A stretch of DNA of 64,000 nt from Neptunomonas antarctica (GCF_001305295.1 NZ_LJSI01000042.1:62001-126000), one strand, 5' to 3'; shown: positions 35,921-44,963, counted from the first letter of the stretch. Translations and numbers: made by a program. Notes: generated from the sequence alone by a model not told the origin.

Positions 35921-36192
35921 TAGACGAAGACGATAACTTACTGATTGAATCCGAGTTCTTCTGGCATGCATTAATTGAAGGCGATAAAATCGTCCTTGAA
36001 GCTGACTATTTTGAAGAGGGTGCGCTCGCGTTGCGCCAAGGAAAAGCCTATGAAGTACTGGCTAAAACCCAGCCTTTTCTAAGTAACATGTCATTTGTTG
36101 TGCAGTCTGACATTACCGATCAACTCGTTAACGTGCATCCATTTCTGGTAGACAACTATCTAATCAACCCGGTTAAATACCGACTTAATTGA
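35917..36192 (+). CDS. Small protein translationally coupled to the response regulator
   Basis: 91 residues from a TTG that overlaps the response-regulator stop (TTGA), a common coupling arrangement. The sequence is acidic, with DDNLLIESEFFWHALIEGDK, ALALRQGKAYEVLAKTQPF and FVVQSDITDQLVNVHPFLVD. It is not a recognised family and has no TM helix or HTH. The tight coupling implies related function, possibly a partner or modulator of the response regulator. If a downstream start were used, the nearest ATG would give a protein of about 35 residues, so TTG is preferred. Confidence 0.6.
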   Translation: MIDEDDNLLIESEFFWHALIEGDKIVLEADYFEEGALALRQGKAYEVLAKTQPFLSNMSFVVQSDITDQLVNVHPFLVDNYLINPVKYRLN

Positions 36193-36381
36193 ATCTTTAT
36201 TTAACCAATAGTATTCCCTGCTTTACTCACTGAGTCATTGTTTTATTGCACGCTTCGGCCACAATGCTCCTAACGTTTGGCAAACCAGCCAACAATGATG
36301 CTGTAATGATGTGTTATCTGCATCACGCTTATACTTACAATCATATCCAGACTCATATTTACAATTAATCAGGTAAGCACA

Positions 36382-36993
36382 ATGATCACAATTTACGGTA
36401 GCCCCAAGTCCAGTGCAGGTCGTTGTTTTTGGTGTCTTGAAGAGGCAGGCGTGGAATACAAAAATCAGTCTATCGATTTTAAAGCGGGCGAGCATAAGTC
36501 CGAAGAATTCTTAAAGATAAACCGCAACGGTAAAATACCGGCACTGCAAGATGGTGACTTTACTATTTGGGAGTCGCTGGCCATCAGCAACTACATTGCC
36601 GATGCTTACAAACCTGAATTACTGGGCACAACAGCGCAAGAGCGCGGCCTCGTAAGCCAGTGGAGCATCTGGTCCGTAGCAGACTTGCAAGTACCGATGA
36701 TCGACGCCTTTATACAGTTGGTCTTTGTACCAGAGCCTCATCGTAATGCAGAAATCATCAAGAAATCTTTTGAGAAACTACCTGCTATGCTCAGCTCGCT
36801 AGAGACGGAGCTGGAAGGTAAAGATTATCTGGTGAGTAATAAATTTACATTAGCAGACCTGAACGTATCATTTGTGGTGGGTATTTGTGATGACATCAAG
36901 TTTGATTTAGCGCCATACAACAACATAAATCAGTGGCGCGCCCGCTTGGCTGAACGTGACGGCACGAAACGCTACAAGGCGTTGTGCAGCTAG
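36382..36993 (+). CDS. Glutathione S-transferase family protein
   Basis: 203 residues. N-terminal thioredoxin-like domain starts MITIYGSPKSSAGRCFWCLE and has the conserved GKIPALQDGDFTIWESLAI with the cis-Pro and glutathione-binding E-S pair. The C-terminal helical domain has LADLNVSFVVGICDD. Ser9-Ser10 in SPKSS may be the catalytic residue class. It could act as a detoxifying GST or as a maleylacetoacetate isomerase, which would complement fumarylacetoacetase at 16.3 kb; the maleylacetoacetate isomerase motif SSCSXRVRIAL is not matched, so the former is more likely. AGGTAAG precedes the ATG. Confidence 0.88.
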   Translation: MITIYGSPKSSAGRCFWCLEEAGVEYKNQSIDFKAGEHKSEEFLKINRNGKIPALQDGDFTIWESLAISNYIADAYKPELLGTTAQERGLVSQWSIWSVADLQVPMIDAFIQLVFVPEPHRNAEIIKKSFEKLPAMLSSLETELEGKDYLVSNKFTLADLNVSFVVGICDDIKFDLAPYNNINQWRARLAERDGTKRYKALCS

Positions 36994-37020
36994 ACACTGA
37001 AGACCTTTAGTACACTAAAG

Positions 37021-37043
37021 CCTGGCAGAAATGCCGGGTTTTA
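37021..37043. terminator. Intrinsic terminator between convergent genes
   Basis: CCTGGC at 37021-37026 pairs with GCCGGG at 37033-37038 and is followed by TTTTAC. It lies between the GST stop and the diguanylate cyclase stop and mainly serves GST. Confidence 0.6.
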
Positions 37044-37060
37044 CTAGATAATCGGGCTCT

Positions 37061-37954
37061 TTATAAAATAGAATTTGCTAAATCATCTGATGCCATTTGT
37101 AGACTATTACCACCGCGCTGCTTAGCGATATACATGGCCTTATCAGCAGCCGCCAGGAGGCTTTTCTCACTATTGCCGTGGCCTGGGTAGATTGCAACAC
37201 CGATGCTGGCTCGAATGACGAATGTTTCGTCCGGCGCGGTTTGGACTGAAACCGAAGTTCTTAATTGCTGCAAGATTTTGGTAGCGATTGCCGTTGCGCA
37301 TTCATCACCCTTTATGCCGTCAAAAATTATCACGAACTCATCTCCGCCAAAGCGAGATACAGTATCCGACTCACGCACGCAGCTGGATAAGCAGTTGGCT
37401 GCATTAAACAGCAAATCATCACCAGCTTGATGACCTAAGGTGTCATTAACGTATTTGAGTCTATCTAAATCAATGAACAATAAGGCAAATTGAGTTTTCT
37501 CACGTCTGGCGCGTGCGAGTGCTTGGTGCAGGCGATCACTTAAGAGGGCTCTGTTCGGTAGGCGGGTTAATTTATCGTAAAAAGCCAGATTTTCCAGAAA
37601 ATTAAGCTGCACTTTATGTTTGGTAATATCTCGGGCAACAGCGACACGGATCTTATCTGTGGCATTCCATTGCGCACTCCACAAAATATGCACAATTTTT
37701 CCATTTTTGTGGATATAACGATTTTCAAATTCAATCTTAAATTTACCTTCCATGATATCCTGAGCGGCTGTTTGAGTAAGTTCATGATCTTCCGGGTGCA
37801 CAAACTCGATCATGGAGCGGCCAAGAAGCTCTTCGACTTCATAGCCTAAAATTCTCGGAAAGCCTGCGCTTAAATAGATAAATTTACCATGCTCATCTAC
37901 CACGCAAATGGCTTCCAGAAGATGATCAATGTAATCAGTTAACGAAGAAAGCAT
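37061..37954 (-). CDS. PAS-GGDEF diguanylate cyclase
   Basis: 297 residues. PAS domain at about 10-125 (ICVVDEHGKFIYLSAGFPRI, FVHPEDHELT, ILWSAQWNAT) followed by GGDEF at about 135-290. The active site is SRFGGDEFVIIF; the I-site is RESD five residues before, so feedback inhibition by c-di-GMP is expected. LPNRALLSDRLHQALARARR is the usual GGDEF start. No TM helix, so it is a cytosolic sensor of redox, light or a small ligand; no heme or flavin motif was seen. One of two GGDEF proteins in the window. Confidence 0.92.
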   Translation of the reverse strand: MLSSLTDYIDHLLEAICVVDEHGKFIYLSAGFPRILGYEVEELLGRSMIEFVHPEDHELTQTAAQDIMEGKFKIEFENRYIHKNGKIVHILWSAQWNATDKIRVAVARDITKHKVQLNFLENLAFYDKLTRLPNRALLSDRLHQALARARREKTQFALLFIDLDRLKYVNDTLGHQAGDDLLFNAANCLSSCVRESDTVSRFGGDEFVIIFDGIKGDECATAIATKILQQLRTSVSVQTAPDETFVIRASIGVAIYPGHGNSEKSLLAAADKAMYIAKQRGGNSLQMASDDLANSIL

Positions 37955-38081
37955 GTAAACTCCAGCAGGGCCTGTAGGTAAAGTGATTCATATGCAGCAT
38001 CAGGATTTACTTTCTGACTAACCTGATTATAGGCTAGTCTGACAGTGTCGTTATGCTCTTTAAATAGAAATTCAACTTATT

Positions 38082-38411
38082 ATGTTCGAACTAAAAACAA
38101 TAGCTCTTTTTATGATTACGGCCATCGCCGAAATTGTGGGTTGTTACTTACCCTATCTTTGGCTCAAGCAGGATAAAAGCATATGGCTTTTAATCCCTGC
38201 GGCAATCAGTCTTACATTATTTGCATGGTTGCTGTCGTTGCATCCTACCGCCGCGGGCAGGGTGTACGCTGCTTATGGTGGTGTATACATCTTTGTAGCT
38301 GTGCTATGGCTCTGGATTGTCGATGACATTAAACCGACCACATGGGATATCGTCGGTGCGCTAGTAGCACTGGCAGGTATGGCCATTATCATGTTTGCGC
38401 CAAGAAGTTAA
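38082..38411 (+). CDS. YnfA family (UPF0060) small membrane protein
   Basis: 109 residues with four TM helices: about 5-25, 32-50, 60-80 and 86-105. Characteristic motifs are [37 protein letters not shown] and [20 protein letters not shown]. It belongs to the SMR-like fold. E. coli YnfA is a UPF0060 inner membrane protein; Shigella work links YnfA to drug efflux, but its normal substrate is unsettled. No clear ribosome site stands before the ATG. Downstream is a VOC protein after 78 bp. Confidence 0.88.
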   Translation: MFELKTIALFMITAIAEIVGCYLPYLWLKQDKSIWLLIPAAISLTLFAWLLSLHPTAAGRVYAAYGGVYIFVAVLWLWIVDDIKPTTWDIVGALVALAGMAIIMFAPRS

Positions 38412-38489
38412 CGAGCGAATCGGTGCAGACCACATTTCAAACTATTGCAATAGTGCAGAAACTGACTGCTCTATTGAAGGATGTTTTAT

Positions 38490-38915
38490 ATGAGCTTACA
38501 ACCTTTTCACCTGGCTATTCCTGTATATGATGTGCCGTTAGCACGTCAATTTTATCGCGATATTTTTAACTTAGAAGAAGGGCGCTCTGCTGAAACCTGG
38601 GTAGATTTTAATTTCTATGGTCATCAATTGGTTATTCACCACCATCCTAAAACGGTTGATCAGGAAAAAGCGACAACTAACCCGGTTGATGGTCATGATG
38701 TTCCCGTGCCTCATTTTGGTATTGTCTTAACGTGGGAGCAGTGGGAAGCATTAGCGCAACGTTTAAAAGCTCACAATATAAAATTCCTGATTGAACCCTA
38801 TGTTCGCTTTAAAGGTTTGGTGGGCGAGCAAGCAACTATGTTTTTATTAGATCCATGCGGTAACGCACTTGAATTTAAAGCATTTAAAGATATGGGGCAG
38901 TTATTTGCGAAGTGA
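38490..38915 (+). CDS. VOC-family protein
   Basis: 141 residues from ATG 38490; GAAGG stands about nine bases upstream, better than ATG 38481. It begins [20 protein letters not shown], with two-module glyoxalase fold features: [18 protein letters not shown] and [20 protein letters not shown], ending [15 protein letters not shown]. Candidate metal ligands are the His in FHLAI, the His in VPHFGI and the Glu in ALEFK. Close relatives are annotated as lactoylglutathione lyase-like or dioxygenase-like, but the reaction is unknown. It follows ynfA in the same direction. Confidence 0.82.
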   Translation: MSLQPFHLAIPVYDVPLARQFYRDIFNLEEGRSAETWVDFNFYGHQLVIHHHPKTVDQEKATTNPVDGHDVPVPHFGIVLTWEQWEALAQRLKAHNIKFLIEPYVRFKGLVGEQATMFLLDPCGNALEFKAFKDMGQLFAK

Positions 38916-38916
38916 A

Positions 38917-39165
38917 TTATAGCTTGGTAATAACCGTCCAGACCGCGACGAGATAACCCATCACTAGCAGTGTTTTTTGCCATTCACGCACATCGAGATG
39001 CAATATTTGATACAAAAAGTAAGCAAGAATACTTACAATCAGCAATAAAATGGCGGGAGTGCCCCGTGAGGGATGCCGCGCTATGCTGACCTGCGATGTA
39101 CTTGGGGCGCGGTAATTCATAGGCTCGCGCTTGCGGACTGGATTTGGCTTCCTTGAAACCATCAT
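38917..39165 (-). CDS. Small two-TM membrane protein (uncertain)
   Basis: Up to 82 residues: a basic N-terminus (MMVSRKPNPVRKREPMNYRA) and two hydrophobic helices near 36-55 (PAILLLIVSILAYFLYQI) and 62-80 (TLLVMGYLVAVWTVITKL). A second frame is open over most of the same DNA (38984-39262) and starts MVQNFVASADWVVASFPKAL. They could be one frameshifted gene, or only this one is real. AGGA lies just before the tandem ATGs, with short spacing. Function unknown; convergent with the VOC gene, one base apart. Confidence 0.4.
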   Translation of the reverse strand: MMVSRKPNPVRKREPMNYRAPSTSQVSIARHPSRGTPAILLLIVSILAYFLYQILHLDVREWQKTLLVMGYLVAVWTVITKL

Positions 39166-39262
39166 GTCCTGAGCTGCCCAGATCCTGAATTGAAAGCGAT
39201 TGCAACGCCTTGGGGAAAGAGGCTACCACCCAATCTGCAGAAGCGACAAAATTTTGTACCAT

Positions 39263-39660
39263 TTTACTTATTATAAAATATCATTTTTTATAATAAACAC
39301 TTGAATAGACGACTTGCAATTCTCTCAAAATTAACTCAAAGCCCGCTTAAAAATAACTTAAAGCCCTTACGGATCCTGTAACCATAGAGCATTTTTCGGA
39401 CAGTATTCACACCGTTCATTGTGACTATAAAAAATCGACAAAATAGCGACCCAAGTCATTGTCACAACGAACATAAGCATGTTTGTATTAATGAAATCTT
39501 AATTATAATAAATCATCGATCAGGCATTCATAATGAACAAGAAAAAACTGTAAAAAAGTACTGTGATTTGGGGTGTTTTTATGCGGGAATCACCAATGCT
39601 TTAGTCTCGCTCTCATGATTGGCTTGTTGCAATAGTCACGATTAAACAGGTAATAATTTT
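39263..39660. other. 398-bp leader before the phosphate transporter genes
   Basis: No gene of known family was seen. The 65-codon ORF at 39421-39618 has no support. The stretch must contain the PiT promoter. I looked for Pho-box-like direct repeats (CTGTCAT spaced by 11 bp) and found none convincing. Confidence 0.4.
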
Positions 39661-41229
39661 ATGGATATTAGTAATCTTAATGATTTAGAAGCGGCCTCTG
39701 CTCATGGGCGTAAAGAACTTTTTCGCATTGGTACGGCGTTGCTCTTTATTGTAGGCATCATGCTGTTTACAAGCCGGGTAGGAATAAATAGCCCAGATCA
39801 TATTATGCTAGTGGTTGCCGCTATGATCGGCGGATATATGGCGATGAATATTGGTGCCAACGATGTGGCTAACAATGTGGGGCCTGCTGTCGGGTCAAAA
39901 GCATTAACCATGACCGGTGCCATTATAATCGCGATCATATTTGAAGCCAGTGGCGCTTTGATTGCCGGTGGTGATGTGGTGAGCACCATCAAGAAAGGGA
40001 TAATTGACCCCTCTCTGATACCCAACAGCGAAACTTTTATCTGGTTAATGATGGCCGCGTTGTTAGCCGGTGCTATTTGGTTAAATTTAGCAACTATTGC
40101 AGGTGCTCCGGTTTCAACCACTCACTCTATCGTCGGTGGTATATTGGGGGCTGGTATTGCTGCTGGCGGGTGGGATATTGCCAATTGGCCGCAGCTTGGC
40201 AGTATTGCCGCAAGCTGGGTTATATCCCCCGTCCTTGGTGGGATAATTGCGGCATCATTTCTCTTTTTAATTAAGCGTACTATTACCTATCAAGACGATA
40301 TGATTTCGTCAGCCAAGCGCGTGGTGCCATTGTTGGTGCTCTTTATGGCCTGGGCATTTAGTGCTTACCTGATGATGAAAGGGTTTAAAAACATCTGGAA
40401 AGTGGACTTAGTAACCGCTTTATTGATAGCAGCCGTTGTGGCGGCGGTAGTTTATGTCATTGTACGCCCACTTGTTGATCGGGCTGCAGATCGTCTCAAG
40501 AATGATAAGGATAGTGTTAACAGCTTGTTTACAGTGCCCTTAATCTTTGCGGCTGCGCTACTTAGTTTCGCCCATGGTGGAAATGATGTTGCCAACGCAG
40601 TAGGACCATTGGCGGCAATTAATGATGCTGTTACTAGTGGAGGACTTGCAACAAAAGCGTCTATTCCACTCTGGGTTATGTTGATTGGCGCAGTGGGTAT
40701 TGCTATTGGATTGGCGCTATATGGACCAAAACTAATTCGTACTGTGGGAAGTGAAATCACTGAACTCGATAAAATGCGCGCTTTTTGCATTGCTATGGCA
40801 GCAGCAATTACGGTGATTATTGCTTCACAACTTGGCTTGCCCGTTAGTTCTACTCATATTGCCGTAGGCGGTGTTTTTGGTGTTGGCTTTTTACGTGAAT
40901 TTTTAAAAGCCAGTTACACTGAAATGACGATAGAAATTATGCATCACCATGAAAATGATAACCCTATCGACGTGGCATCTTATTTGTCTGAATTTGGAAA
41001 AGCATCTATTAAGACAAAAGGGGAGATGTTGAGGCAGCTTAAGAAAAGCTCCGATAAAGAGCATTTATCTAAAGAAGAACGAAAAGAGCTACGAAAAGTT
41101 TATAAGCTTGAATTAGTAAAACGTTCAGCCCTGCTGAAAATTGCCGCCGCCTGGGTCATTACGGTACCTGCATCTGGCGTGATGGCGGCAATTATTTACT
41201 TTACGATCAGAGGCATGATGCTGCCATAG
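39661..41229 (+). CDS. PiT-family inorganic phosphate transporter
   Basis: 522 residues. Two copies of the PiT signature, GANDVANNVGPAVGSKA near the N-terminus and GGNDVANAVGPLAAI in the second half, are diagnostic. About 12 TM helices. The second half has ASQLGLPVSSTHIAVGGVFG. A charged cytoplasmic loop or domain of about 70 residues (about 425-490; MHHHENDNPIDVASYLSEF, KSSDKEHLSKEERKELRK) precedes the last TM helix. It imports Pi, probably proton- or sodium-driven. AGGTAAT precedes the ATG. An NptA-type transporter follows after 121 bp, giving two unrelated phosphate carriers in a row. Confidence 0.93.
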   Translation: MDISNLNDLEAASAHGRKELFRIGTALLFIVGIMLFTSRVGINSPDHIMLVVAAMIGGYMAMNIGANDVANNVGPAVGSKALTMTGAIIIAIIFEASGALIAGGDVVSTIKKGIIDPSLIPNSETFIWLMMAALLAGAIWLNLATIAGAPVSTTHSIVGGILGAGIAAGGWDIANWPQLGSIAASWVISPVLGGIIAASFLFLIKRTITYQDDMISSAKRVVPLLVLFMAWAFSAYLMMKGFKNIWKVDLVTALLIAAVVAAVVYVIVRPLVDRAADRLKNDKDSVNSLFTVPLIFAAALLSFAHGGNDVANAVGPLAAINDAVTSGGLATKASIPLWVMLIGAVGIAIGLALYGPKLIRTVGSEITELDKMRAFCIAMAAAITVIIASQLGLPVSSTHIAVGGVFGVGFLREFLKASYTEMTIEIMHHHENDNPIDVASYLSEFGKASIKTKGEMLRQLKKSSDKEHLSKEERKELRKVYKLELVKRSALLKIAAAWVITVPASGVMAAIIYFTIRGMMLP

Positions 41230-41233
41230 TGAT

Positions 41234-41253
41234 GGCTTTCCAGAGCCTTTTTT
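41234..41253 (+). terminator. Weak terminator-like hairpin after PiT gene
   Basis: GGCT-TTCCAG-AGCC followed by TTTTTT (41248-41253). The stem is only 4 bp, so it may only attenuate transcription into the next transporter gene. Confidence 0.4.
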
Positions 41254-41350
41254 AGAAAAGGCAGTTGAATGTGAGGCTTAATATTGACTGCGGCTGTATT
41301 TTAATTCGCAGAAAGCAGAATTTTACTCAACAGGTTTGTATGGAAAGTAC

Positions 41351-43165
41351 ATGATTAAAAAAATAATATTACCTACTATTTTTTTGTTATTAACTTACGG
41401 ATTTTGGCTTAGTCCTGACTTTAAGGAAATTACGGCGGGTGTAGCCATTTTTCTGTTTGGAATGTTAGCACTTGAGCAGGGCTTCAATGCATTCGCCGGT
41501 GGGACCCTTGAAAGGACTCTGCGTAAGAGTACTAACAAAATGTGGAAAAGCCTGACTTTTGGTTTTACAGCGGCAACCGTGATGCAGTCCAGCTCACTGG
41601 TATCCGTGATTACTATCTCTTTTCTCAGTGCCGGGCTCATCGGGCTGGTTGAGGGTATGGGTATTATTTTTGGTTCTAATGTTGGTAGTACCACCGGTGC
41701 ATGGCTGATTGCTGGTTTTGGGCTGAAGGTGAACATTGCTGCTTATGCAATGCCGATGTTGGTATTTGGTGTCATTCTCATCTTCCAAAAATCAAAATCA
41801 CTGAAAGGATTTGGCTATATCCTGGCCGGACTTGGGTTTCTTTTCCTCGGTATTCACTATATGAAAGAGGGCTTTGAGACCTTCCAGAATCAAATTAGTC
41901 TGACTGATTATGCCATGGAAGGTTTTGCCGGGGTGGTAGTCTTTACACTGGTTGGTATTCTGGCGACTATTATCATGCAGTCCAGCCACGCCACGCTGGT
42001 ACTGGTTATTACCGCACTTTCGGTCCAACAGGTGACCTATGACAATGCACTTGCTCTGGTAATCGGCGCCAATGTCGGGACCACCATCACTGCCGTGTTA
42101 GGGTCGTTGACATCTAATACTGACGGCAAGCGGCTTGCGCTCTCAGATGTTCTCTTCAAGGTAACGGCGGGTATTGTTTTTATGCTTGCGATGAATCCGG
42201 TTATCGGGTTGGTCGATATGATATCCACTTCGATAGGTATAGCTGCAGATGACCATACCCTTAAACTTGCCGTATTTCACACCATTTTTAATGTGACAGG
42301 TGTTGTCATTATGGTGCCATTGACAGGGATGCTGGTTGCTTTTCTGGTGCGTGTAATACCCACGCCGGCCCCTCAGATAGAAAAAGCTCATTATCTATCT
42401 TCTGCGTCAGCAGGAATCCCTGCCGCTGCTATCGAGGCTGTTAGAAAAGAGACCGTTCGCCTTTTTGATTTATCGGTTGATATTATCATTCAGGGTTTAA
42501 GCTTGAACAGAAGCGTGCTTGCTGCAGATAATGAAATTGAAGATGCCATTAATAACGCTAGCAAAATAGTTTTTCAACAAGATATTGATGATGTATACGA
42601 GAGGCGCATCAAGTCTATTTATGCAGACATCGTTGAATTTATTAGCCAGTCTCAGACTTCAATGGAGGCGCCCGGACATTTAGATAGATTGTTGCTGTTG
42701 AGAGAAGGAGGCCGCGATCTGGTCGAGATCATTAAAGGTATCAAGCATCTACAAAAAAACCTGAAACTCTATACGAGTTCTACGAACTCGGATATTCGTC
42801 AGGAATATAACAATATGCGCATACAAATATGTCGTGTGTTACAGGAATTAGAAATGATACGGGCCGGAGACGATGAATCAGCTACCATTTTATCACTCGA
42901 TCTCCTTAAAGTAGAAATCAATGAGAAGGACATTATTAAAACAGGGCGGTTGGATCGTCTGATTCGCGAGCACCGTATCAGTGCACCCATGGCGATCTCC
43001 CTTATGAATGATAGCGCCTACTATCAGGATATCTGCCGAAACCTTATTCATATGGGGGGGATACTATTTATCTCTTCAGATCAGAATGAAGAGGCGGCAG
43101 AAAATAGTGTCGCTCTGGATGAGGTAGAAATTAAAGAAGTTGTTGATGGATATGTAGAGAAATAA
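41351..43165 (+). CDS. Na/Pi-cotransporter family protein with PhoU-like domain
   Basis: 604 residues from ATG 41351 (GGAAAG just upstream; a TTG at 41336 would add five). Na_Pi_cotrans repeats carry the paired QSS motifs VMQSSSLVSVITISFLSAGL and IMQSSHATLVLVITALSV. About eight TM helices at 5-330. The C-terminal cytoplasmic region (about 355-590) is helical and resembles PhoU domains (SVDIIIQGLSLNRSVLAADN). It resembles NptA/YjbB; E. coli YjbB works as a phosphate exporter, while NptA imports with sodium, so direction is uncertain. The following small gene starts 2 bp after the stop. Confidence 0.9.
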   Translation: MIKKIILPTIFLLLTYGFWLSPDFKEITAGVAIFLFGMLALEQGFNAFAGGTLERTLRKSTNKMWKSLTFGFTAATVMQSSSLVSVITISFLSAGLIGLVEGMGIIFGSNVGSTTGAWLIAGFGLKVNIAAYAMPMLVFGVILIFQKSKSLKGFGYILAGLGFLFLGIHYMKEGFETFQNQISLTDYAMEGFAGVVVFTLVGILATIIMQSSHATLVLVITALSVQQVTYDNALALVIGANVGTTITAVLGSLTSNTDGKRLALSDVLFKVTAGIVFMLAMNPVIGLVDMISTSIGIAADDHTLKLAVFHTIFNVTGVVIMVPLTGMLVAFLVRVIPTPAPQIEKAHYLSSASAGIPAAAIEAVRKETVRLFDLSVDIIIQGLSLNRSVLAADNEIEDAINNASKIVFQQDIDDVYERRIKSIYADIVEFISQSQTSMEAPGHLDRLLLLREGGRDLVEIIKGIKHLQKNLKLYTSSTNSDIRQEYNNMRIQICRVLQELEMIRAGDDESATILSLDLLKVEINEKDIIKTGRLDRLIREHRISAPMAISLMNDSAYYQDICRNLIHMGGILFISSDQNEEAAENSVALDEVEIKEVVDGYVEK

Positions 43166-43167
43166 AA

Positions 43168-43422
43168 ATGATGACTACTGATGATCTGTTAAAAAAAGTA
43201 AAGAATTTTGTCGATACGGACAGACGGGAGCGGATTACAAAGTATGAGTCGCTAAAACGTCTTCTGAAAAAACTTAAAATAAAAGAAAACCTGCTGAAGG
43301 ATAAAATCCGGAGCGAGAGTAATGAAAAATCTCAAAAAAGGCTGGAAGAAAAAATGAGAGTGCTTAAAGCTCAGCGAAAAAAAGGTTTGAAATTACTAAA
43401 AGAACTTAAGAGTGAAATATAA
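43168..43422 (+). CDS. Small highly charged coiled-coil protein coupled to the Na/Pi transporter
   Basis: 84 residues, almost entirely helical and Lys/Glu-rich: LKRLLKKLKIKENLLKDKIR and LEEKMRVLKAQRKKGLKLLK have heptad-like spacing. No TM helix or signal. It begins 2 bp after the NptA-type stop, so it is translationally coupled. No family recognised. A cytosolic partner of the PhoU-like domain or of the PiT cytoplasmic loop is an inference from position only. A long hairpin follows at 43490-43527. Confidence 0.65.
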   Translation: MMTTDDLLKKVKNFVDTDRRERITKYESLKRLLKKLKIKENLLKDKIRSESNEKSQKRLEEKMRVLKAQRKKGLKLLKELKSEI

Positions 43423-43489
43423 ATATAGAGAGTCGATATAGAGGGGTATCATGATTTAGTGCGGGTTTCGTGCTCTAGCGCGTAACGTG

Positions 43490-43527
43490 ATACATCCAGT
43501 AAGCGCTGATGACGCTTACTGATGTAT
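43490..43527. terminator. Long bidirectional hairpin between convergent operons
   Basis: ATACATC plus AGTAAGCG pairs with CGCTTACT plus GATGTAT, a 15-bp stem with one bulged C and a 7-base loop (43490-43527). It lies between the phosphate module and the end of the efflux operon and can terminate both. Confidence 0.7.
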
Positions 43528-43547
43528 TGTGAGATCTGCCACTCTAC

Positions 43548-44960
43548 TTACAGAACATCAATACCGCCGCCAAATGTCTGATAAATACTCACCAGGCGAG
43601 TGAAGGTTTGTTGTTCTAGCTGTGCTTGTTGATCGCGGCTGCGTAGCAGTTCGCGCTCGGCATCCAACAGATCGAAAAACTCACCACTACCGGCGTTATA
43701 GCGTTGGCGAGCGATGCGAACCGCTTTCTGGCTGGCTTCACGCTGCTGTGCTGTCATTAGTTCTTGGTGGCGGCTTAGGTTGTAATTCTTAAGTGATAGC
43801 GACATCTCGTTAAGCGCGGTAAATACATTCTGCTCAAAGTCAGCCAGGGCCATACGTGAGCTGGCTTTTGCGGCACTGATGCGTGCTCTTACCGATCCTA
43901 AATCAGCCGCTTGCCAACTCAGCGTTGGCGCTACTGACCAGCTTTGAGAACCGCTGTTTAAAGCAAACCCAGGGCCGGATAAGAAGCCCAGAAAACCGCC
44001 TATGGATAAATTGGGGTATAGATCTGCTGTAACAACGCCTATCTGAGCGGTGCTGGCTGCCAGCGCACGCTCACTACTGGCAACGTCTGTGCGATAGCGG
44101 AGGTAGTTTTCACCCTCCACAATCGCGACGGGTTTTTGTAATTGAGGTAGCCGTTTTGCTTGACCTGAGTTTTTACTCTCGCTTAAAGCAAGCTGATCAG
44201 GGCGTTGCGCCAGCAAAGAGGAGAGCGTCGCATCAGCCGTTTGAAGCTGGCTCTCGTAAGCAGGAATGTTTGCTTTCACTTCGTAAAGTTGAGCATCAAT
44301 TCGTGCCAGTTCAAGCTCAGAAGCCATGCCGGCCTCTAAGCGAGCAAGAACGATGGCTCTGCTCTGTTCGAGATTGTCGAGGTTTTCCCGGGCGACCTGT
44401 AAGTGCAACTGCGCGCCTCGATAGTCACCATAGCTGATGGCTACCTGACTGATGATCTGCAGTTGCACATCGTGCCATAAAATATCTGCTTGCTGTGCAT
44501 GGGCCTGTGCCGCTTCACTGGCACGTCGGATTTTACCAAACAGATCGATATCCCACGAGAGTCTGGCGCCCGTACTGTAGCCGCGGCTAATAACGTCATT
44601 ATCACTCGGGTCTGGCGTGCTGTTCTCATAGGCTTGATAGCCGGAACTCAACGAGCCCGTCGGGGCGCTATTATTATCCGTATCACGGAAGACCGAATAA
44701 GCGCGGCCCAGGTTGGCGCGCGCCTGAGCGATACTGCGGTTTTCTACTAAGGCTTTTTCGATCAGTTGATTGAGTATCGGATCATCAAAAGCTTGCCACC
44801 AGTTAAGCGCTAAATTCGAGTGCTGGTAAGGGCTGCTAAAAGGCACGTCTTTTATTTGTTGAGGGGCCTGGTAATCCGGCCCCACGGCACACGCCGTGAG
44901 TGTGCCGACCATCAAGGCCAGCGTCGTGAATTTGAACGCTAGTTTAAAAGCTGTTTTCAT
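43548..44960 (-). CDS. Outer membrane factor of RND efflux pump (OprM/NodT type)
   Basis: 470 residues. A lipoprotein signal ends LTAC (Cys about 24) followed by AVGPDYQAPQ, the classic OprM/NodT start. Two outer membrane factor repeats are visible with helical stretches rich in Ala/Gln (ALAASTAQIGVVTADLYPNL, SIGGFLGFLSGPGFALNSG). It forms the outer membrane channel-tunnel trimer of the pump. It is the last gene of the efflux operon, 3 bp after the RND gene. No start problem: MKTAFKLAF is preceded by a normal spacing from the RND stop. Confidence 0.93.
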   Translation of the reverse strand: MKTAFKLAFKFTTLALMVGTLTACAVGPDYQAPQQIKDVPFSSPYQHSNLALNWWQAFDDPILNQLIEKALVENRSIAQARANLGRAYSVFRDTDNNSAPTGSLSSGYQAYENSTPDPSDNDVISRGYSTGARLSWDIDLFGKIRRASEAAQAHAQQADILWHDVQLQIISQVAISYGDYRGAQLHLQVARENLDNLEQSRAIVLARLEAGMASELELARIDAQLYEVKANIPAYESQLQTADATLSSLLAQRPDQLALSESKNSGQAKRLPQLQKPVAIVEGENYLRYRTDVASSERALAASTAQIGVVTADLYPNLSIGGFLGFLSGPGFALNSGSQSWSVAPTLSWQAADLGSVRARISAAKASSRMALADFEQNVFTALNEMSLSLKNYNLSRHQELMTAQQREASQKAVRIARQRYNAGSGEFFDLLDAERELLRSRDQQAQLEQQTFTRLVSIYQTFGGGIDVL

Positions 44961-44963
44961 GGC

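Noticed and set aside
36382-36993. GST as maleylacetoacetate isomerase for the fumarylacetoacetase pathway
   Set aside because: It is 19 kb away, lacks the SSCS-type isomerase motif, and has ordinary GST features.
39421-39618. 65-codon ORF upstream of the PiT gene
   Set aside because: His/Asn/Ile-rich random-looking translation with no ribosome site.
39400-39660. Possible Pho box upstream of the phosphate transporters
   Set aside because: No 11-bp-spaced CTGTCAT-like pair could be found; related repeats have wrong spacing.
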